Assembly (NCBI GenBank): GCA_963790405.1
Contig: CAWBOJ010000003.1
Coordinates: 62,001 to 126,000, forward strand
Direction of reading: 5' to 3'
Length of the DNA: 64,000 nucleotides
Source of the DNA: JBGSMX01 sp963790405
GTDB taxonomy: Bacteria > Actinomycetota > Coriobacteriia > Anaerosomatales > JAGXFU01
Both the position numbers and the translations under genes were made by a program. Shown here in pieces: positions 1 to 8,179 of the stretch (positions are counted from its first letter, which is position 1; every line of letters begins with the position of its first letter). A model generated the notes under the pieces. It searched no databases. It had not been told where the DNA came from and worked only from the letters and a program-made list of their open reading frames with translations.

Positions 1-317
1 ATGCCGCCAAAGCTGTACTTGCTCGGGTTGGCCTTCGCGATGTCGCCGCCCTCGAACATCCCCATGCCGATCATCTTGCCGAAGAACGTCTTGCCGTGCT
101 TTGCGTCGGCCTTCTTGAGGGCGCGCAGTCCCCAGAACGTGAAGAACATGACCACGTCGATGCCCATCGCCGCCGCGCCGTTGGCGATGATGAACGCGCC
201 GAAGAGCTTGTCCATGTCGCCGCTCATCACCACGATCGTCATCTTCTTCGGCGGACTCTCGAGCGCGGTCACCTTCTCGTTCAACTGGTCGAGTGCCGCT
301 GTGACATCCGTATCCAT
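1..317 (-). CDS. DsrE/DsrF/DrsH-like family protein (3' end cut off by window)
   Basis: On the minus strand the translation begins MDTDVTAALDQLNEKV and runs into a DsrE-type Rossmann-like core (KKMTIVVMSGDMDKL, then a small-residue helix and a VVMFFTFWGLRAL strand), typical of DsrE/DrsH-like proteins that handle sulfane sulfur at membranes or with TusA-type partners. The start is supported by AGGAGGCGGG a few bases upstream. It lies 58 bp downstream of an ArsR regulator on the same strand, probably in one operon. The C-terminal part lies outside the window. A specific sulfur-transfer role is inferred from the family and from the tusA gene at 18.0 kb. Confidence 0.85.
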   Translation of the reverse strand, partial: MDTDVTAALDQLNEKVTALESPPKKMTIVVMSGDMDKLFGAFIIANGAAAMGIDVVMFFTFWGLRALKKADAKHGKTFFGKMIGMGMFEGGDIAKANPSKYSFGG

Positions 318-375
318 GCTGACCCGCCTCCTATGATGTGTATTGCGAGTTCAAGAAGCGCGAGACATCTCGCGC

Positions 376-723
376 TCATTCAGTCGGAGTTTTCGTGCCC
401 GTTCCTTCGGGCGTCGAGCCCGACGCGGCCCGCTCATCGATGGATTCCTGCATGACTTCGGTGATCAGGTCGAAGGCCTGGATGAGCTTGGGGTTGCTGA
501 TCGAGTAGAAGATGCGCGTGCCCTCGCGGCGCGTGCGAACCACACCATGAGTGCGCATGATCGAGAGGTGCTGCGACAGATTGGCTTGTGCGATCCCGGT
601 GCGCTCGACGAGTTGGCCGACGGAAAGCTCGTCGTCTCGGAGCGCGCCCAGGATCATCTGGCGCTTGTCGTTCGCGAGCGTCTTGCACAGCTCGGAGTGC
701 ATGCAGTAGAACTCTGCGTCCAT
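376..723 (-). CDS. ArsR-family winged-helix transcriptional regulator
   Basis: 115 residues with the ArsR winged-helix order: dimerisation helix (ELCKTLANDKRQMILGAL), a helix-turn-helix around VGQLVERTGIAQANLSQHLSIM (about residues 45-66) and a wing (GVVRTRREGTRIFYSI). I chose the start MDAEFYCMHSELC because GGAGGCGAGTC precedes it; an upstream in-frame ATG at 792 lacks a ribosome site. Cys residues near the N-terminus (FYCMHSELC) could bind metal or sense redox, but the classical ELCVCDL box is absent. It probably controls itself and the DsrE gene downstream. The ligand is unknown. Confidence 0.88.
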   Translation of the reverse strand: MDAEFYCMHSELCKTLANDKRQMILGALRDDELSVGQLVERTGIAQANLSQHLSIMRTHGVVRTRREGTRIFYSISNPKLIQAFDLITEVMQESIDERAASGSTPEGTGTKTPTE

Positions 724-776
724 GACTCGCCTCCGGCAAGGTCGGTCTGATGGCGCGTTCCTCCGTTTCATTCTAC

Positions 777-792
777 ATGCATATATGCGCAT
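777..792. promoter_or_regulatory. Imperfect palindrome upstream of the ArsR gene, likely operator
   Basis: ATGCATATATGCGCAT is an AT-rich imperfect inverted repeat (6 of 8 pairs) about 55 bp upstream of the arsR-type start, just before a possible minus-strand -10 (TAGAAT, read from 770-775). Short AT-rich palindromes overlapping the promoter are typical ArsR-family operators. The position fits autoregulation; binding is inferred. Confidence 0.4.
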
Positions 793-937
793 CCTCTAAT
801 ATTGTTTCGCTCTGGGACGCACCTGGTCACCCCAGGTACGCTGCTCATCCCGCCAGGATGTTGGATTGCCCGGGGCAGCCCCGCAAGCCCTCTGCGCAGG
901 TCGCGTTCCAGTCGCGTGAGAGCGTTGTCGCGCGTGC

Positions 938-1309
938 TCATCGCCACACCCCCACCTTCATCGAACCGACCAGGCGTCCCCGCACGAGCAGCCCGCGTAT
1001 CTCGCCCTCGCCGCTGTTCCAGTAGTACACGCCGGCAAGCACGGCATCGGCACTCTCGAACGCTGGGCCGCTGCCGGACGGTATGCCGAGTTCGTCCACG
1101 ATCTCGTCGTAGGTCGCCCCCTCGGTGATCTCGGTGTAGTCGTGGACATCACGTGCCGAGGAGACCTGCTCCGACCAACTCGTCCTCGAGCGCACGTACG
1201 GCACCGCCGACACTGCGCCATAGAGGATCAGCGGCACCAGCAGAAGCCCTCCGGTCAGGTAGATCCACTTGCGCTCCGAGGCGCGAGCCCTCTTCTCGTC
1301 CCATCTCAT
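938..1309 (-). CDS. Small single-pass membrane protein in PadR operon
   Basis: 123 residues starting MRWDEKRARASERKW, with a basic N-terminus, one transmembrane helix (YLTGGLLLVPLILYGAVSAV, about residues 15-34) and an outside domain of roughly 85 residues containing DYTEITEGATYDEIVDELG. The ATG overlaps the stop of the PadR regulator (ATGA), so the two are translationally coupled. This is the usual arrangement for PadR regulators paired with short membrane proteins. The function is not recognised; the C-terminal half resembles small SmpA/BamE-like folds only in outline. Confidence 0.75.
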   Translation of the reverse strand: MRWDEKRARASERKWIYLTGGLLLVPLILYGAVSAVPYVRSRTSWSEQVSSARDVHDYTEITEGATYDEIVDELGIPSGSGPAFESADAVLAGVYYWNSGEGEIRGLLVRGRLVGSMKVGVWR

Positions 1310-1647
1310 CGTACGTCCCCTCCGAGTGTCCGTATGGCCCCATCGATGCGATCCCACTCGGCGCGCGCCTGGCCGAGGAAATGCCGGCCTTCGTCGGTCA
1401 CCGAGTAGTACTTGCGCGGATTGCCCGGCTGCTCGGCTTCCCAGACGCTGGCGAGAAGACCCGCTGCCTCGAGTCTCCGGAGCACCGGATACACGGTGCC
1501 CTCACCAGCAACAAAATCGCCGAGCTCTTCGAGTCGCTTGACCAGTGCGTAGCCGTACAGCGGCTCGTCTGAGAGCACCTGAAGCACGAGGATCTGGACG
1601 ACCCCCTTGCGCAGCTGCGCATTCCAGCTTTCGAAATCCGAGCCCAT
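1306..1647 (-). CDS. PadR-family transcriptional regulator
   Basis: 113 residues. The PadR winged helix is clear: WNAQLRKGVVQILVLQVL, then EPLYGYALVKRLEELG, GEGTVYPVLRRLEAAGLL and the wing with PRKYYSVTDEG. It ends in a short helix rather than the long C-terminal domain of PadR-s1-like proteins. The start MGSDFESW (1647) fits the family; the in-frame ATG at 1743 lies upstream of the probable promoter. It overlaps the membrane protein gene by four bases. A repeat-rich AT block directly upstream suggests autoregulation. Confidence 0.9.
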   Translation of the reverse strand: MGSDFESWNAQLRKGVVQILVLQVLSDEPLYGYALVKRLEELGDFVAGEGTVYPVLRRLEAAGLLASVWEAEQPGNPRKYYSVTDEGRHFLGQARAEWDRIDGAIRTLGGDVR

Positions 1648-1662
1648 CGCCTGCCCCCCGAA

Positions 1663-1700
1663 GTACTGTACATCGCTAGGTACTGTGTAATGTATAGCAC
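1663..1700. promoter_or_regulatory. Candidate PadR operator/promoter with GTAC repeats
   Basis: The block just upstream of the padR-type start contains GTACTGTAC, then GTACATCGCTAGGTAC (GTAC-N8-GTAC, 1668-1683) and a second TACTGTG copy. The minus strand reads TATACATTACA, a possible -10. Repeats of this kind overlapping the promoter are usual for PadR self-repression. The 3' end of the CPBP gene overlaps this block. Confidence 0.4.
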
Positions 1701-2584
1701 ATTGCGCCGATCTGTAAACCCTCGAATGTGCGGAGACAGACATGCGTCGCTCGGGCTCGCCGCAGAGACCTGGCGGGAGTCGTCAGGCGATCGGGATTCC
1801 CAAGCGTCGTCAGCAGCACCATGATGACGACGGATGCGTCGAGCAGGCCGTGAACGACCATCATGTACGGCATCAACGTCGGTCGACGGTCGAGCGCCCA
1901 CGCCACGAACAGCGCAAACGGCCAGAACATAAGCAGCCGCCATGCGATGAACCGTGCGTCGAACACGAGCGGCAGCGTCATGTGCTGTGCAGCGTGCATC
2001 GAGGCGACCAGCACGACAATGCCCCAGCGCGACCCGGTAGAAGCCTGCAGTCGCGGCATGACGTAGCCGTAGTAGGTCGGCATCTCGGTGAGCGCGATCG
2101 TCAACGGGAAGACGACCATCAGCGGGACGATCGCCCACATCGGCAGCGACTGGAACATCGTCGGCGTCGCAGCAGCCGGGTCACCCCACAGCATGATCGC
2201 GACGGCCGTGTTGGGCAGCATCACGAGAGCGGCGAACGCGACCGTGGCCGCCGCAGTCCAGCGCACATCCGTCTTCCACGTCGGGCGGTTGAAACCGTAG
2301 AGGTCACGCAGCCGCAAACCCTCGGCACGTGCGAGCCGTCCGAGCAAGGCCAGGTTCGTGAGGTTCGCGAGTGTCGCGCCCGCTGGCCACCAGGCCACCG
2401 AGGCATCCCACGGATCCGCCTCGCCGAGCACCACGAACAGCACCGCAATCACGGCCTGCCACACCGCGAACAGCACCAGCCGGGCAAACAGCATCGCCCA
2501 GGGGGCAAGCTGCGATACGCCCTTGGCAGCCACGCGCTCACGTACAGCGGCGAGCGAGTTTGGAAGTGCAGCCGTGTGAGCCAT
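1676..2584 (-). CDS. CPBP-family (CAAX-like) intramembrane protease homologue
   Basis: 302 residues with about seven or eight hydrophobic segments. The conserved core has ALTEMPTYYGYVMPRL in place of the usual EExxxRG motif, then HAAQH and a final helix with VHGLLDA, the layout of CPBP (type II CAAX) glutamic intramembrane proteases. The second Glu of the first motif is not present, so catalytic activity is doubtful. The last 35 residues (from about TTPARSLRR) overlap the padR promoter and look unlike the rest, so the natural C-terminus may have been altered by an indel. Confidence 0.7.
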   Translation of the reverse strand: MAHTAALPNSLAAVRERVAAKGVSQLAPWAMLFARLVLFAVWQAVIAVLFVVLGEADPWDASVAWWPAGATLANLTNLALLGRLARAEGLRLRDLYGFNRPTWKTDVRWTAAATVAFAALVMLPNTAVAIMLWGDPAAATPTMFQSLPMWAIVPLMVVFPLTIALTEMPTYYGYVMPRLQASTGSRWGIVVLVASMHAAQHMTLPLVFDARFIAWRLLMFWPFALFVAWALDRRPTLMPYMMVVHGLLDASVVIMVLLTTLGNPDRLTTPARSLRRARATHVCLRTFEGLQIGAMCYTLHST

Positions 2585-2607
2585 GGGTGCCGCGTCCGAT
2601 CTGTTCG

Positions 2608-3600
2608 CTAGTCAGTTGCAGATGCGGGAGCGGAGTCGGTAGCCGGTTCGGGAGCAACCTCAGCAGCGGGCTTCTCGGCAGCCAACAAGTCCTTGACCGA
2701 CTCGACCTCGATGTAGACCTGGGAGATCTCCGGACGCACCTGCTTGAGCGAACCTTCGATGCGCGTGATGGCGTCGTGGATGCGCTCGTTGCGTAGCCCG
2801 GATTTGAACACGACATCGAGTGCCACGAGCAGGTCGTGCGGACCGAAGAACATCGTGCGAATGCTCCCGATCTGCTCGACATCTTCGTCGGCCAACACCT
2901 TGCGCTGCATGACTTCGAGCTCCTCGGGCTCCACACCCTCACCGACGAGCAACCCTTTCGTTTCGCGCGCGAGCAGCCACGCCACACCCATGAGCAGCAG
3001 GCCGATGATGATCGAAGCCGCAGCGTCGAACAGTGGGTTCTCGAACGCGTGACCCAGATACACGCCGAGGAACGCTACCACCAGGCCGAGCATGGCCGCG
3101 GAGTCCTCGAACACGATGGTGAACAGACTCGGGTCTTTCGACTCGCGGATGAAGCGGCGCGCGCCCATCGTGCCTTTCGCTTCGTTGAACTGCCGCATCG
3201 CGATGAAAAATGAGGCGCCCTCGACCACGAGCGCGATCGCCAGCACGATGTAACTCGCGGTCGGATCTTCGATCGTCGAGGGGTGCTGGATGTGTGTGAC
3301 GCCCTCGTAGACCGACATGCCACCACCGATGCCGAAGATCGAGATCGCCACGATGAGCGTCCAGAAGTACAGCTCCTTGCCGTGGCCGAACGGATGCTCT
3401 GAATCCGCCGGACTCGTGCTCTTGCGCATGCCGAGCAAGACGAGCCCGCCGTTGCCGGTGTCCACCAACGAGTGGATGCCCTCGGCGATCATCGCCGAGC
3501 TGCCGGTCATCGATGCGGCAACGAACTTGATGATCGCGATGAGCAGATTGCTCACGACCGCCGCGATGACGGCTATCTTCGACTCTCCGTGTCCAGCCAC
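2608..3600 (-). CDS. Cation diffusion facilitator (CDF) family transporter
   Basis: 330 residues. Six transmembrane helices occupy about residues 1-225, with CDF hallmarks AEGIHSLVDTGNGGLVLLG and HPFGHGKELYFW in the first half and FEDSAAMLGLVVAF in the second, where D and H residues form the metal site. A cytoplasmic ferredoxin-like domain follows (GVEPEELEVMQRKV to VYIEVESVKDLL), then a 25-residue Ala/Pro tail. It exports divalent metal (Zn, Co, Fe or Mn) by proton antiport. It is probably a single gene, divergent from rubrerythrin across a 190-bp spacer. Confidence 0.92.
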   Translation of the reverse strand: MAGHGESKIAVIAAVVSNLLIAIIKFVAASMTGSSAMIAEGIHSLVDTGNGGLVLLGMRKSTSPADSEHPFGHGKELYFWTLIVAISIFGIGGGMSVYEGVTHIQHPSTIEDPTASYIVLAIALVVEGASFFIAMRQFNEAKGTMGARRFIRESKDPSLFTIVFEDSAAMLGLVVAFLGVYLGHAFENPLFDAAASIIIGLLLMGVAWLLARETKGLLVGEGVEPEELEVMQRKVLADEDVEQIGSIRTMFFGPHDLLVALDVVFKSGLRNERIHDAITRIEGSLKQVRPEISQVYIEVESVKDLLAAEKPAAEVAPEPATDSAPASATD

Positions 3601-3792
3601 GTATCTCCCTCGCTTGAATCCGTTGTAGCCTCGCCGAGCATGCTACCGCGTCCCATCCTCGCGGCAAAGACGCAGAGGCGGGCGCGGGCGCCCGTAAGCA
3701 CAATTGCACGGACCCGGAGTGCATGACGGCACGTGAATTCGGGTAACCTTCCATACAGACACTGGCCGTAGTCACGAAAGGAGACCACGTAC

Positions 3793-4365
3793 ATGCCCAT
3801 TCGAGGAACGAAGACCGAACAGAACCTGCTCAAGGCCTTCGCGGGCGAATCTCAAGCCCGTAATCGCTACACCTACTTCGCGAGTCAGGCGAAGAAGGAG
3901 GGCTACGAGCAGATCTCGGCGCTCTTCACCGAAACCGCCGACAACGAGAAGGAGCACGCCAAGGTCTTCTTCAAGTATCTCAAGGGCGGACCCGTCGAGA
4001 TCACGGCGACGTATCCCGCCGGCCGGATCGGACGCACGCCGGAGAACCTGCTCGCGGCGGCCGAAGGCGAACTCGAGGAGTGGGGCACTCTGTACCCCGA
4101 CTTCGCGTCCATCGCCGACGCAGAGGGCTTCCCTGATATCGCGACCTCATTTCGCGAGATCGCCGAAGTCGAGCAGCACCACGAGGCGCGCTATCGCAAG
4201 CTGCTGGCGAACATCGAGGCGGGCATCGTGTACAAGCGCGAGCAGCCGGTGAAGTGGAAGTGCCGCAACTGCGGCTACGTACATGAAGGCCCGGAGGCAC
4301 CCGAGTTGTGTCCGGCCTGCAAGCATCCGCAGTCCTACTACGAGATCTACACCGAGCCCTACTAG
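3793..4365 (+). CDS. rbr: Rubrerythrin
   Basis: 190 residues. The N-terminal ferritin-like domain carries the di-iron ligands (FAGESQARNRYTYFASQA, NEKEHAKVFFKY, EGELEEWGTLYPDF, EVEQHHEARY), followed by a rubredoxin domain with CRNCGY and CPACKH holding a single FeS4 iron. The length matches classic rubrerythrin (about 190). It reduces hydrogen peroxide to water with electrons from rubredoxin, a standard defence of strict anaerobes. GAAAGGAGACCACGTAC lies before the ATG, and a strong hairpin follows the gene. Confidence 0.96.
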   Translation: MPIRGTKTEQNLLKAFAGESQARNRYTYFASQAKKEGYEQISALFTETADNEKEHAKVFFKYLKGGPVEITATYPAGRIGRTPENLLAAAEGELEEWGTLYPDFASIADAEGFPDIATSFREIAEVEQHHEARYRKLLANIEAGIVYKREQPVKWKCRNCGYVHEGPEAPELCPACKHPQSYYEIYTEPY

Positions 4366-4398
4366 GACTCGCAGCACCACATGAAGTCACGTACGCGG

Positions 4399-4428
4399 CT
4401 CCTCGGCAGGCATATGTCCGCCGAGGAG
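4399..4428. terminator. Hairpin terminator between convergent rubrerythrin and Dabb genes
   Basis: CTCCTCGGC pairs perfectly with GCCGAGGAG around a 12-base loop, and inner GG/CC pairs extend it. It sits between two converging genes, so it could stop transcription from both sides. The arms are inverted copies of TCCTCGGC, the motif that is over-represented in this window. A U-run is weak. Confidence 0.6.
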
Positions 4429-4479
4429 TCGTTGCTGTCTCGGTGACCGCTATGGCGCCTCTTTCGTGTGCAACCCGCG

Positions 4480-4782
4480 CTAGACCTCGTAGTCGATCAC
4501 AGCGCGGTCAGTCGTGACCTCAGCCACGAACGCGGCGGCCTTCACATGCTCTGGATGCGCTTGATACGCAGCGAGGTCTTCCGGGGAATCGAACTCCGAG
4601 TACAGCGCAACATCCCACGCTGCTTCAGAGAGGTTGAAATCCAATCCGACCTCGATATGGCGGACCTGGGGCACGCTCTCGCGCAGCATCTCCACCATCG
4701 TCTTCATCTTGCGCGCGTTAACCTCAGCGTTCGCCCCCGCTGCTGCAGGAGCCAGCTTCCAAAACACGATGTGCCTGACCAC
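4480..4782 (-). CDS. Dabb-family (stress-responsive alpha/beta barrel) protein
   Basis: 100 residues, the usual size for a single Dabb domain. The start MVRHIVFWKL and the core VRHIEVGLDFN, WDVALYSEFDSPEDLAAYQAHPEH and final AVIDYEV match the dimeric ferredoxin-like barrel. Family members are mostly of unknown function, with some acting as cyclases or stress proteins. It lies 9 bp downstream of a lipoprotein gene and may be co-transcribed. Confidence 0.88.
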   Translation of the reverse strand: MVRHIVFWKLAPAAAGANAEVNARKMKTMVEMLRESVPQVRHIEVGLDFNLSEAAWDVALYSEFDSPEDLAAYQAHPEHVKAAAFVAEVTTDRAVIDYEV

Positions 4783-4791
4783 GCAAACCTC

Positions 4792-5535
4792 CTAGTAGAC
4801 GCTCGACAACTCGTATTCGCCATCACCGAAGCGAACGATCCATCCGCTGGTGCCCTGGGGGTGCGCGAGTTTGAGAACCTCGCCGATGGTGTTGGCCAAC
4901 TCCCGATCGACCATGCTCGTGTAGTCCAGGTCGGTCTGAACCTCAACAGCTTCGCGATCCAGGTTCGGGCCAGCACTCTCGATGCGGGCGTACCACTCCT
5001 CGTCGACAGGATCGCCGCTCGCCGGGCCGTAGGCTTCATCGAGCCAGGTCATGAACGCGCCCGGCGACGTCGGCGGCTCGGGAACCGACTCCGCGAACTC
5101 CATTGATAGCGGCATGCCGCCTTGGAAGACCATCCCGTCGCTCGACACGAGCCGAACATTTGTCGTTTGCCCGTCATCGGAGTTGGCCCACTCGTTTGTC
5201 ACCGTGTTCGCGTAGCTCTGGAGTTCGCCGCCGGGCATGTCTACAAAGACTACGATCGTCGGCTTGCGCAGCCGCTTCGTCATCTCGGAGCTCGTGGCTT
5301 TCGAGTACCAGACGTCTGTGTCGGGCTGCTCGGCAAGCCAGGCCTCGAATGTCTCGATCGTGATCTCGCCACCGGTTGCTTCCTCTGCCGAGGAACCGGA
5401 GCCGGAGCCTTCAGTCTTGCCTGTTGTCGGCTCGGTAGTGTCGCCACCGTCCGATGCCGAGCATCCAGCCGTCAGACCGGTCACGAGCACGAGAGCCAGC
5501 GCCACAAGCAGAAGTCTATCCGAGGTGCAGATCAT
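4792..5535 (-). CDS. Secreted lipoprotein of unknown function
   Basis: 247 residues. A lipoprotein signal is evident: a hydrophobic stretch (LLLVALALVLVTGLTAGC) ending in a lipobox Cys, then a Ser/Gly/Glu/Thr-rich linker (about residues 26-55). The mature domain begins ITIETFEAWLAEQPDTDVWY and has no motif I recognise. The linker codes SSAEEA, one of the places where the TCCTCGGCA motif occurs. The protein is anchored at the outer face of the membrane. Confidence 0.75.
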   Translation of the reverse strand: MICTSDRLLLVALALVLVTGLTAGCSASDGGDTTEPTTGKTEGSGSGSSAEEATGGEITIETFEAWLAEQPDTDVWYSKATSSEMTKRLRKPTIVVFVDMPGGELQSYANTVTNEWANSDDGQTTNVRLVSSDGMVFQGGMPLSMEFAESVPEPPTSPGAFMTWLDEAYGPASGDPVDEEWYARIESAGPNLDREAVEVQTDLDYTSMVDRELANTIGEVLKLAHPQGTSGWIVRFGDGEYELSSVY

Positions 5536-5619
5536 CGCCGAGGCGGTACATGTTCATGTTCATAGGCATCGACAGAGGTACCGCGCGAACGGATGATCCC
5601 GGCGTATCTGACGGTACGG

Positions 5620-6055
5620 GATTGTTTGGCTCAGATGACAGCGGCGTACGACTCGCTCTACTTCGAGTCTGGGAAGACATCGATCTCGCAGTCGGCCCGT
5701 CAATGGCGGCCACCTCCGCATCCGTCCCGGGTCGAAGCAGACCGCCGTTGCTGGAGGTCTCGGCCCCTGCATGACGGATCGGATATCGATTCGACATCAC
5801 GACCCGACGTACGCACCCATGTGGGTGTGAAGCGGATTCCCGAGACGGTGTGGCGTCGACGACGCACACGAGAACCGTTCTCGACTCTCGGCCCAGTCTA
5901 TGATGCACTACTCGCCTGGGTGAGCGAGAATGGCCACACCGTCGCCGGCTCCGCAGGAGGTCTACTTCTTCGACCCAGAACAGGTGAAGCCCGCCGAGTA
6001 CGTTACGGAGCATCCGATTCCCCATCGCCGCCGAGTAGCGCGCTGACGACGGCGC
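5620..6055 (+). pseudogene. Broken GyrI-like (effector-binding domain) gene
   Basis: No frame is open throughout, but successive frames give pieces of one GyrI-like/AraC effector-binding domain: VWEDIDLAVGPSMA near 5690, YDALLAWVSENGHTVAG near 5900-5950, then in the next frame PQEVYFFDPEQVKPAEYV near 5955-6010. At least three frame changes are needed. Such domains bind small ligands in MerR/AraC regulators or as free-standing GyrI-like proteins. No helix-turn-helix was found upstream. The breaks look like single-base indels, so the gene may be intact in the organism. Confidence 0.55.
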
Positions 6056-6136
6056 GACGCCGTACTCCCTGAGGCGTAGACGCGTCTCAGCCCCGGGTCG
6101 CTTTCGCGCACGGTGTGTCGAGACTACGATGGTCAC

Positions 6137-7369
6137 ATGACTTATCGCGACCTCAAAGCACGCATCGAACGGCTCGACCCGGCGATCATCGACATGGCGA
6201 TCGCAGTTGGGCTGACTCTGGCCGTGTGCATCCAGATCTGGATACTCTCCACCGCACGCCCGGATGCGCTGCCCGGCATACCGAATTGGCAGCTCGACCA
6301 TCGACCGGAACCGCAACCCGGATTCGGCATCGTACGCTACCTCCTGGTGGCCGCGGCCTTCATGCCGCTGGCACTGCGCCGACAGGTACCCTGGCTCGCG
6401 CTCGGCATGGCGAGTGCTGGGGCACTCGCATACACGCTTCTGCCGTTGGCACCTCCCGCTCCCACGGTCCTTGCGCCTATGATCGCCCTCTACACGCTTG
6501 CGGCCAACGCGAAGCGCAGGCATTCTGGCTGGATCGCGCTGCTGGCCATCGGCGTCGTCGGAGCCGTGCCGCTCTTCGCCTTTTCGTCGAGCGTCCGCTG
6601 GGTCGCCGAACTCGGGGGTGCCATCGTCGTGCTGGCCGCTGCCGCGCTGCTCGGCGAGTCCGAACGCACCCGTCGCGCATACCTCGCCGAGTACGAACAT
6701 CGCGCCCTCGAAGCCGAGCGCACCCGTGAGGAAGAGGCGCTGCGACGCGTCGATGAGGAACGCATCCGTATCGCACGCGAAGTCCATGACATCGTCGCGC
6801 ACAGTCTCTCGATCGTGACCGTCCAAGCCAACGCGGCCATGGCTCTCGTCGACACCGACCCCGTCCGCGCACGCGAGTCGATCTCACATGTCCGCAACAG
6901 CAGCAAACAAGCGCTTGCCGAGCTACGCTCGATGCTCGACGTCCTTCGCACCGGAGAAGGTGAGATGCCGCTCACGCCGATAGAGGACATCGGTCGAGTC
7001 GCTCAGCTCGTCACTCCGCTCAGAGACGCCGGCATCACCGTGGATCTCGACACAACCGGTGAACTCGCCTCCGTGCCCGCCTACGCCTCCGTGTCCGCCT
7101 ACCGGATCGTCCAAGAGGCGCTCACCAACGTCGTTCGCCACGCGCAAGCCGACGCAGTCCAAGTCGCGCTCGGTGCGACTCCCGACTCATTCACGGTCGT
7201 CATCACAGACAACGGCGGCGCAGCACGCACCGACCCCGAAGAGGGACACGGTATCCGCGGTATGCGCGAACGCGTCGAGGCGCTTGGCGGCACGTTCTCC
7301 GCAGGCCCAGCTCCCGATCGCGGCTTCCGCGTTCGTGCAGTCATTCCTCTCGCGAAGGGCAACTCATGA
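6137..7369 (+). CDS. Sensor histidine kinase, NarL/DesK type (HisKA_3)
   Basis: 410 residues. About five to six transmembrane segments fill residues 15-180, then a coiled coil (EHRALEAERTREEEALRRV), the HisKA_3 box RIRIAREVHDIVAHSLSIV with the phospho-accepting His, and a HATPase with N-box IVQEALTNVVRHA and G-box EGHGIRGMRERV. The sensor domain is membrane-embedded with little outside, as in DesK/LiaS-like kinases. I chose the ATG (MTYRDLK); an in-frame GTG lies eight codons upstream. Its stop overlaps the response regulator start (ATGA). Confidence 0.93.
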   Translation: MTYRDLKARIERLDPAIIDMAIAVGLTLAVCIQIWILSTARPDALPGIPNWQLDHRPEPQPGFGIVRYLLVAAAFMPLALRRQVPWLALGMASAGALAYTLLPLAPPAPTVLAPMIALYTLAANAKRRHSGWIALLAIGVVGAVPLFAFSSSVRWVAELGGAIVVLAAAALLGESERTRRAYLAEYEHRALEAERTREEEALRRVDEERIRIAREVHDIVAHSLSIVTVQANAAMALVDTDPVRARESISHVRNSSKQALAELRSMLDVLRTGEGEMPLTPIEDIGRVAQLVTPLRDAGITVDLDTTGELASVPAYASVSAYRIVQEALTNVVRHAQADAVQVALGATPDSFTVVITDNGGAARTDPEEGHGIRGMRERVEALGGTFSAGPAPDRGFRVRAVIPLAKGNS

Positions 7370-8055
7370 CAATCCGAGTGATCATCGCTGACGACCAGGC
7401 CTTGGTCCGTGCAGGCTTCCGCGTGCTGCTCGAGGCCGCCGCCGACATCGAGGTCATCGGCGAAGCCGAGAACGGCGAAGAGGCGGTCGCACTCGCTGGC
7501 GAACTGTCACCTGACGTCATCTTGATGGACATCCGGATGCCCGAGGTCGACGGCCTAGAGGCCACACGCCGAATCCTCGGCGATGCAGGCGAAGACTGCG
7601 GGGAATCACCGCTCCCGCGCGTGCTCGTACTCACGACGTTCGGCGCCGACGAGTACGTCTACGAAGCACTGCGGGTCGGAGCGAGCGGCTTCCTGCTCAA
7701 AGACACCGAGCCCGAGGCGCTCGTCGACGCAGTGCGCGTCGTTGCCCGCGGCGACGCGCTGCTCGCACCCAGCGTGACGCGCCGACTCATTAGCGAGTTC
7801 GCCGAACGCCCCGAAGTGCGGCGCGCACACCCGGATGATCTCGCTGCACTCACCGAGCGCGAGCTTGAGATTCTTTCGGAAGTCGCCCATGGCCTCTCGA
7901 ACGACGAGATCGCCAAGAAGCTCTTCATCAGTCCCGCGACGTCGAAGACGCATGTCTCGCGCGTGATGATGAAGCTGCACGCTCGCGATCGCGCCCAACT
8001 CGTGGTCATGGCCTACGAGTGCGGACTCGTCGTGCCGGGCACCTCAGCCGAGTAA
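7366..8055 (+). CDS. NarL/FixJ-family response regulator
   Basis: 229 residues. The receiver domain has the acidic pair (IADD), phospho-acceptor Asp in DVILMDIRMPEVDG and the switch region LVLTTFGADEYVYEALRVGASGFLLKD. The C-terminal LuxR helix-turn-helix reads LTERELEILSEVAHGLSNDEIAKKLF. It is translationally coupled to the kinase. The next genes form a MacAB-like exporter, so that operon is the likely target, possibly through the repeats at 8076-8168. Confidence 0.94.
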   Translation: MTIRVIIADDQALVRAGFRVLLEAAADIEVIGEAENGEEAVALAGELSPDVILMDIRMPEVDGLEATRRILGDAGEDCGESPLPRVLVLTTFGADEYVYEALRVGASGFLLKDTEPEALVDAVRVVARGDALLAPSVTRRLISEFAERPEVRRAHPDDLAALTERELEILSEVAHGLSNDEIAKKLFISPATSKTHVSRVMMKLHARDRAQLVVMAYECGLVVPGTSAE

Positions 8056-8075
8056 CCGCGGCCGATCCGCCTCGC

Positions 8076-8168
8076 CGTACTCCCCTGGTAGTACGCGAAC
8101 TCACTCCCCGCGCACTGACGCCGCGGGCTCCCACGCTCTCTAGCCTGGTAGGTGTTGTGAATCCTACC
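8076..8168. promoter_or_regulatory. Inverted and direct repeats upstream of the export operon
   Basis: CGTACT and AGTACG form a perfect 6-bp inverted repeat with an 8-base spacer (8076-8095), and GGTAGG with CCTACC forms another (8147-8168). Both contain CCTGGTAG, giving a direct repeat 60 bp apart. They lie between the response regulator gene and the exporter it probably controls. The second repeat is only a few bases before the GGAGGTGACGT ribosome site. Binding by the NarL-type regulator is inferred. Confidence 0.4.
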
Positions 8169-8179
8169 GGAGGTGACGT

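Noticed and set aside
866..886. TTGC-GGGG/CCCC-GCAA inverted repeat as a terminator of the PadR operon
   Set aside because: The loop is too small and no U-run follows; too weak to list.
1742..2611. 289-codon open frame on the plus strand
   Set aside because: Antisense to the CPBP membrane gene; rich in His/Arg/Gln with no domain.
5516..6826. 436-codon open frame on the minus strand
   Set aside because: It lies opposite the histidine kinase and GyrI-like pieces, has no family features and shows typical shadow composition (Arg/His/Asp rich).
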